44,804 nucleotides of DNA from an uncultured Clostridia bacterium. Its GTDB lineage: Bacteria > Bacillota > Clostridia > Lachnospirales > Lachnospiraceae. The notes under the pieces are model-generated. The model saw nothing but the letters and a program-made list of their open reading frames with translations. It had not been told where the DNA came from and made no database searches. A program made the translations under genes and the position numbers. Positions 40,248 through 44,804 of this stretch are shown here, one piece after another. Every line of letters starts with the position of its first letter. Position 1 is the stretch's first letter. Location of the stretch: positions 1-44,804 of the forward strand of contig CAMFVG010000065.1 of NCBI GenBank assembly GCA_945992055.1. The letters run 5' to 3'.

Positions 40248-40766
40248 ATGAAAGATGAACTTAAAAAACAGATGGCAAAAGCCATCGAAAATTTCCATAT
40301 GCCAAGATATAATGAACTTCCAAACGGTGGTTTATATTTGGAACAAACAACTCAATATATTAACGGTGTGTTGGCCCCTCTTGGTTGCATCGAATTGACT
40401 TCTTCCATGATAAGCAATTATGTAAAGAAAGGAATTATCGCATCTCCGGTAAAAAAGCTCTACTATGCAGAGCAAATCGCTTATCTGTTTTACATCGCAA
40501 TTGCCAAGAACATCCTGTCTTTAGAACACATTGTTCAGTTACGTGAAATGCAGGAAAAATCATATCCGAAAGAAATCGCATATGACTACTTGTGCGAAGA
40601 ATTTGAAAACATCTTATTTCATGTCTTTGGTCTAAAAGATACTATTGCGGATATCGGCCATACAAAAAGCGATGAAAAAGCACTGTTTCGAGAAGTGATT
40701 GTAGCCGCTTCCAACAGCATTCATTTAACCAGTTGTTTTAACGCATTGAAAAACTGTGGCGAATAA
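40248..40766 (+). CDS. DUF1836 domain-containing protein
   Basis: 172 residues from ATG 40248 (MKDELKKQMAKAIENFHMPRY). The segments LYLEQTTQYINGVLAPLG, TSSMISNYVKKGIIASP and KLYYAEQIAYLFYIAIAKN match DUF1836, a probable DNA-binding (HTH-type) family of unknown role in Firmicutes. The track's 23 extra residues overlap the promoter. No Shine-Dalgarno sequence precedes the ATG and the predicted transcript begins at it, so the mRNA may be leaderless. Convergent with the ABC pair, sharing a bidirectional terminator. Confidence 0.88.
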   Translation: MKDELKKQMAKAIENFHMPRYNELPNGGLYLEQTTQYINGVLAPLGCIELTSSMISNYVKKGIIASPVKKLYYAEQIAYLFYIAIAKNILSLEHIVQLREMQEKSYPKEIAYDYLCEEFENILFHVFGLKDTIADIGHTKSDEKALFREVIVAASNSIHLTSCFNALKNCGE

Positions 40767-40776
40767 CGCCACAGTT
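40752..40776. terminator. Bidirectional terminator between DUF1836 and ABC genes
   Basis: AACTGTGGCG with its exact complement (10 bp), loop AATAA, then CTTTTT on plus. The DUF1836 TAA lies in the loop. Confidence 0.9.
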
Positions 40777-40780
40777 CTTT

Positions 40781-42685
40781 TTATGCCTCTATCGCATTTC
40801 CTGTATATAACTGATAGTATTTTCCTTTTTCTTCGATTAATTGCTCATGGGTTCCTCGTTCTATAATACGTCCCTGTTCGAGTACCATGATACAGTCTGA
40901 ATTTCGAACCGTAGAAAGTCGATGGGCAATCACAAACGTGGTTCTGCCCTTCATCAGTTTATCCATACCATCCTGTACGATACGCTCTGTTCTTGTATCA
41001 ATCGAACTTGTGGCCTCATCCAAAATCAAAACCGGAGGATCCGCAATGGCCGCACGGGCAATGGCAAGGAGCTGTCTCTGTCCCTGACTCAAATTCGCGC
41101 CATCCCCAATCAGCATCGTATCATACCCTTTTGGCAAACGCCTTATAAATCCATCCGCATTGGCAAGCTTTGCTGCTGCATAGATTTCCTCTTCCGTGGC
41201 ATTTAACTTTCCATAACGAATATTGTCCTTCACAGTCCCCGTAAACAGATGGGTATCCTGTAACACAATTCCTAATGAACGCCGGAGGTCTGCTTTCTTA
41301 ATCTTATTAACGTTAATACCGTCATAACGTATCTTTCCATCCTGAATGTCGTAAAACCGATTGATCAAGTTGGTAATCGTCGTTTTCCCTGCACCCGTAG
41401 AACCCACGAAAGCAATTTTTTGTCCCGGAGTAGCATACAGTTTCACATCATGAAGTACCATCTTCTCATCCGTATACCCAAAGTCTACACCGTCAAATAC
41501 GATATCTCCCTTGACTTCTACATAGTCCACGCTACCATCCGCCTGATGGGTATGCTTCCATGCCCAACGCCCGGTTCTTTCCTCACATTCTGTGAGTTGG
41601 CCATTGACTTCCTTTGCATTGACAAGCACTACATATCCATTGTCTGCCTCTACCTCTTCATCCAGAAGGAGGAACACACGCTCTGCACCGGCCAATGCCA
41701 TAACAATGGAATTAAACTGCTGACTAACCTGGTTAATCGGCATACTAAAGCTCTTATTGAAAGTCAAAAAACTTGCCAGTTTTCCTAATGTAAATCCCCA
41801 TACATTTCCAAGTGCCAAAGTTCCACCAACAATGGCGCAAAGCACATAACTCACATTACCAAGTTGGGCATTAATAGGACCTAATACGTTCGTAAAGGTA
41901 TGTGCCTTATCTGCACTCTCAAACAACTCGTCATTCAGTTTCTTAAACTGTTTCTTATTCTCCTCTTCGCGGCAAAATACCTGGACTACTTTTTGTCCGT
42001 TCATCATCTCCTCAATGAAACCATTGACTTTTCCCAGATTCTTCTGCTGCTGCACAAAGTATTTACCACTGTTTCCAGCCGCATACTTGGTAGCAAATAG
42101 CATAATGCCTATCATAATCAATGTAACAAGTGTCAAAGGAATGCTAAGTATCACCATGCTGGTAAACACACTGACAATCGTGACTGCACTATTTACAATC
42201 TGTGGAATACTTTGACTTACCATCTGCCGTAACGTATCAATGTCATTGGTATATACGGACATGATATCGCCATGTGCATGGGTATCGAAATATTTGATCG
42301 GCAATTTCTGCATATGCTCAAACAGCTCATTTCGCAAATCTTTGAGGCACCCTTGCGTTACATAAATCATAATCAAGTTCTGCAGATAGGTTGCCGCCAC
42401 TCCAACAAGATAAAATCCTGCTACACGCAAAATCGCCATTCCCAGTGGCCCAAAATCCGGAGTGTCCGAAAGTAATAACGGTGCTATATAATCATCAATC
42501 AGGCGTTGCGTAAACAAGGTTCCCTGGACACTGGCCAACACGCTGATAAAAATGAGCGCAATCACTGTCAGGTAATGCCACTTATAAGTTCGAAATACAT
42601 AATTCATTAATCGCATGAAGAGCTTCCCAAGATTTTTCACTTGCGGTTTCATTCCTCTAGGGGGTCTATTCATTGGTCCTGCCAT
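40781..42685 (-). CDS. ABC exporter half-transporter, catalytic-site subunit (TM288/BmrD-like)
   Basis: 634 residues: six membrane helices (about 40-330), then a nucleotide-binding domain with Walker A GSTGAGKTT, Walker B LILDEATSSID with the catalytic Glu, and the switch His (AHRLSTV). The signature motif is LSQGQ, not LSGGQ. A ~40-residue acidic/Trp-rich insert precedes the ATPase domain, as in related Clostridia. With the next gene it forms a heterodimeric multidrug-type exporter in which this subunit contributes the working Walker B site. Substrate unknown. It starts 2 nt after the partner's stop. Confidence 0.92.
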   Translation of the reverse strand: MAGPMNRPPRGMKPQVKNLGKLFMRLMNYVFRTYKWHYLTVIALIFISVLASVQGTLFTQRLIDDYIAPLLLSDTPDFGPLGMAILRVAGFYLVGVAATYLQNLIMIYVTQGCLKDLRNELFEHMQKLPIKYFDTHAHGDIMSVYTNDIDTLRQMVSQSIPQIVNSAVTIVSVFTSMVILSIPLTLVTLIMIGIMLFATKYAAGNSGKYFVQQQKNLGKVNGFIEEMMNGQKVVQVFCREEENKKQFKKLNDELFESADKAHTFTNVLGPINAQLGNVSYVLCAIVGGTLALGNVWGFTLGKLASFLTFNKSFSMPINQVSQQFNSIVMALAGAERVFLLLDEEVEADNGYVVLVNAKEVNGQLTECEERTGRWAWKHTHQADGSVDYVEVKGDIVFDGVDFGYTDEKMVLHDVKLYATPGQKIAFVGSTGAGKTTITNLINRFYDIQDGKIRYDGINVNKIKKADLRRSLGIVLQDTHLFTGTVKDNIRYGKLNATEEEIYAAAKLANADGFIRRLPKGYDTMLIGDGANLSQGQRQLLAIARAAIADPPVLILDEATSSIDTRTERIVQDGMDKLMKGRTTFVIAHRLSTVRNSDCIMVLEQGRIIERGTHEQLIEEKGKYYQLYTGNAIEA

Positions 42686-42687
42686 AT

Positions 42688-44436
42688 CTACTCACCCACC
42701 CTTTCGTCAAAGTCTCCGCCACCTTTGGTTTGCGTCTCATACACTTCACGGTAAATCTCATTATTGGCAAGCAATTCCTCATGAGTTCCAAATCCGTGCA
42801 CTTGCCCGTCTTCCATCACAATAATACGGTCTGCATTCTGTATGCTGGAAATCCTCTGGGCAATGATAAACTTCGTGGTGTTTGGAATCTCTTCGGCAAA
42901 TGCCTTTCGAATCCTTGCATCTGTGGCTGTGTCTACTGCACTGGTACTGTCATCCAAAATCAAAATCTTTGGTTTTTTCAAAAGTGCTCTTGCAATACAA
43001 AGTCTCTGTTTTTGTCCACCGGACACATTGGTTCCTCCCTGCTCAATATGGGTATGATACCCATCTGGAAATCGCATAATAAAATCATCTGCACAGGCTT
43101 GTCGGCATGCTTCCTTACATTCCTCCTCGGTGGCATTCGCATTGCCCCAACGCAGGTTTTCCAAAATGGTCCCCGAAAACAGCACATTATTTTGCAATAC
43201 TACGGACACTTGATTTCGCAAACTTTTTAAATCATATGCTTTTACGTTATATCCGCCAACTAATATTTCTCCCTCTGTTGCGTCGTATAAACGACTGATA
43301 AGATTTACCAAACTAGTCTTTGCACTTCCGGTCGCACCCATCACACCAATGGTTTCCCCAGCATGAATTTTTAAATTAATATCCTTCAGTACCGGTTCCT
43401 CGGAATCCTGCTTATAAGCAAAGTTTACATTTCTAAATTCTACGCTTCCATCCGAAACTTCATAAATCGGTTGCTCCGGATTCGTAATATCACTGCTCTC
43501 ACGTAGTACCTCTGCAATACGTTTCATACTTGCAGAACTCATGGTAATCATAATGAATACCATGGAGAGCATCATTAAACTAGACAAAATATTCATACAA
43601 TATGCCAAGAGACTCATAAGTTCCCCTGTAGTCAGCGTATCCGCCACAATCATCTTCGCACCAATCCAACTAATGAGTAAAATACAACTATATACGGTAA
43701 GTTGCATAATCGGTGCATTGTAGATGATATTTTTCTCGGCCTTCACAAATATCCTGTAGATATTTTCACTTGTTTTTTTGAATTTCGTCGTCTCTTCTTT
43801 TTCACGCACATAGGCCTTTACAACACGAATGGCCGAAACATTTTCCTGCACTGCCGCATTCATCTCATCATACTTCGGAAATGCCTGTTGGAAATACTTG
43901 GTTGCACGCTTCATGATAAAGAATAGCGCAATTCCTAATAAAACCACCGCAATCAAATAAATACTTGCAATCTTTTTATTGATATAAAACGCCATCGCCA
44001 TGGCACAAATCAAACTTGCCGGAGCTCTCGTAAACATACGAAGGCTCATTTGGTACGCCATCTGGATGTGCGTAATATCTGTCGTCAATCGCGTCACCAA
44101 CCCGGCCGTACTGAACTTGTCAATATTCGCAAAAGAAAACGTTTGAATGTGATTAAACAGCTTTTCCCGCAGATTTTTTGCAAATCCGGTAGAAGCTTTC
44201 GCGCCAAAGCGCCCTCCTGCAAGGCCTGCCAAAAGACCAATCACAGCCGCCACTACCATAATAGCGCCAACTTTGTAAATATGTCCGATGTCGCCCTTCT
44301 CTACGCCATGATCAATAATAGAAGCCATCAAGAACGGCACGCTCATCTCCATGGCAACCTCCAAAATCATAAAAAGAGGCGTCACAATGGATGCCTTCTT
44401 ATATTCCTTTACTTCTCGCAATAACAATCGAAGCAT
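42688..44436 (-). CDS. ABC exporter half-transporter, degenerate-site subunit (TM287/BmrC-like)
   Basis: 582 residues: six membrane helices then a nucleotide-binding domain. Walker A is GATGSAKTS (Ala in place of the Gly before Lys), Walker B ends LILDDSTSAVD (Asp in place of the catalytic Glu), and the switch residue is Gln (AQRISSI). The signature VSGGQKQR is canonical. This is exactly the pattern of heterodimeric exporters with one non-hydrolysing site. Translated first, then the partner. A TGG-TAATAT extended -10-like box lies in the 70-nt gap upstream. Confidence 0.92.
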   Translation of the reverse strand: MLRLLLREVKEYKKASIVTPLFMILEVAMEMSVPFLMASIIDHGVEKGDIGHIYKVGAIMVVAAVIGLLAGLAGGRFGAKASTGFAKNLREKLFNHIQTFSFANIDKFSTAGLVTRLTTDITHIQMAYQMSLRMFTRAPASLICAMAMAFYINKKIASIYLIAVVLLGIALFFIMKRATKYFQQAFPKYDEMNAAVQENVSAIRVVKAYVREKEETTKFKKTSENIYRIFVKAEKNIIYNAPIMQLTVYSCILLISWIGAKMIVADTLTTGELMSLLAYCMNILSSLMMLSMVFIMITMSSASMKRIAEVLRESSDITNPEQPIYEVSDGSVEFRNVNFAYKQDSEEPVLKDINLKIHAGETIGVMGATGSAKTSLVNLISRLYDATEGEILVGGYNVKAYDLKSLRNQVSVVLQNNVLFSGTILENLRWGNANATEEECKEACRQACADDFIMRFPDGYHTHIEQGGTNVSGGQKQRLCIARALLKKPKILILDDSTSAVDTATDARIRKAFAEEIPNTTKFIIAQRISSIQNADRIIVMEDGQVHGFGTHEELLANNEIYREVYETQTKGGGDFDERVGE

Positions 44437-44506
44437 ACTGTCACTCCCTGTCTGTAATCTTATTTCTATATATTACCATATTTCCCATATCATGATTATG
44501 AAAATT

Positions 44507-44804
44507 TTATGAATTTATCATAGCACATCCTAGTAACACTGCCAAAAACAAGAGATTCGCCATAGTAAAAAACCAAAAGTATTTTCCGCGCAACTGTTTG
44601 AATTCTTTTCCTACATATTTGAAAGAAATCAAACTTGCCATAGAAGCTATCATGGTGCCCAGTCCGCCCAAATTCGTACCCACAATCAAAAGCGCAGATT
44701 CATTCGTAAAACCGGATAACAAAAGGGCTGCCGGGACATTGCTCATAAACTGACTGGCAACAACGCTTACAAGAATTTCATTTCCGTCCATTAATTGTTG
44801 GATG
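44507..44804 (-). CDS. ArsB/NhaD- or SLC13-type ion transporter, C-terminal part only
   Basis: The last 98 or so residues of a membrane transporter whose 5' part is beyond the window; the frame is open to the edge (IQQLMDGNE...). SQFMSNVPAALLLSGFTNESALLIVGTNLGGLGT is the conserved asparagine/glycine-rich re-entrant segment of the ion transporter superfamily (ArsB, NhaD, SLC13). A final membrane helix follows (FFTMANLLFLAVLLGC). Substrate cannot be told from this fragment. Confidence 0.8.
   Translation of the reverse strand, partial: IQQLMDGNEILVSVVASQFMSNVPAALLLSGFTNESALLIVGTNLGGLGTMIASMASLISFKYVGKEFKQLRGKYFWFFTMANLLFLAVLLGCAMINS

Overview
The window reads as chromosomal DNA of a low-to-moderate GC, Gram-positive, spore-forming anaerobe of the Clostridia, most like a Lachnospiraceae gut commensal. 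The reasons are a sigK-type sporulation sigma factor, the ireB-ruvX-DUF1292 block, RNase J, consensus Firmicutes promoters with AGGAGG-type ribosome sites, and a class C sortase locus. I cannot name genus or species. Almost every gene lies on the minus strand; only sigK, an HPr-like gene and a DUF1836 gene are on plus.

Region 1 (1-17.6 kb) is housekeeping: dprA (cut by the window edge) and comM; sigK; a tRNA/RNA block (mtaB; then ireB, ruvX, DUF1292, RNase J, trmR, trhP); then a sulfur block (nfo, a FliB-like methylase gene, cysK, cysE, prmA, rsmE, a NifS-type desulfurase, thiI). CysE and CysK make cysteine, the desulfurase takes its sulfur, and ThiI places sulfur in tRNA. TrhP and TrmR together make 5-methoxyuridine at the tRNA wobble position.

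Region 2 (17.6-27.1 kb) is accessory: an Rpn-type nuclease gene with a damaged 5' end, a 51-codon remnant frame, and an 8-kb gene for a secreted protein. That protein has a signal peptide, an N-terminal domain, five GLUG-type beta-helix units of about 360 residues and a C-terminal metallo-beta-lactamase-fold domain. A single TGA, where sister units have Trp, splits it in two, and its extreme C-terminus may also be frameshifted. A previously unlisted 34-codon peptide gene with a consensus promoter precedes it in the same transcript.

Region 3 (27.1-35.6 kb) holds thrC and an NhaC-family antiporter gene, a candidate 110-nt structured RNA with its own promoter and terminator, a 27-codon membrane-peptide ORF, and a six-gene surface-assembly operon. 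The operon encodes a SpaA-type LPKTG adhesin, a small secreted subunit, a membrane-anchored protein, a larger secreted protein that repeats the small subunit's domain, a class C sortase, and a TPKTG-anchored protein. It is driven from a perfect TTGACA-N17-TATAAT promoter.

Region 4 (35.6-44.8 kb) returns to housekeeping: nadE, hslO, a methyltransferase, degV divergent from DUF1836, a heterodimeric ABC exporter pair, and the 3' end of an ion transporter gene.

The most unusual material is the GLUG/MBL giant with its companion peptide, the paralogous-domain sortase operon, and the untyped RNA upstream of nhaC.
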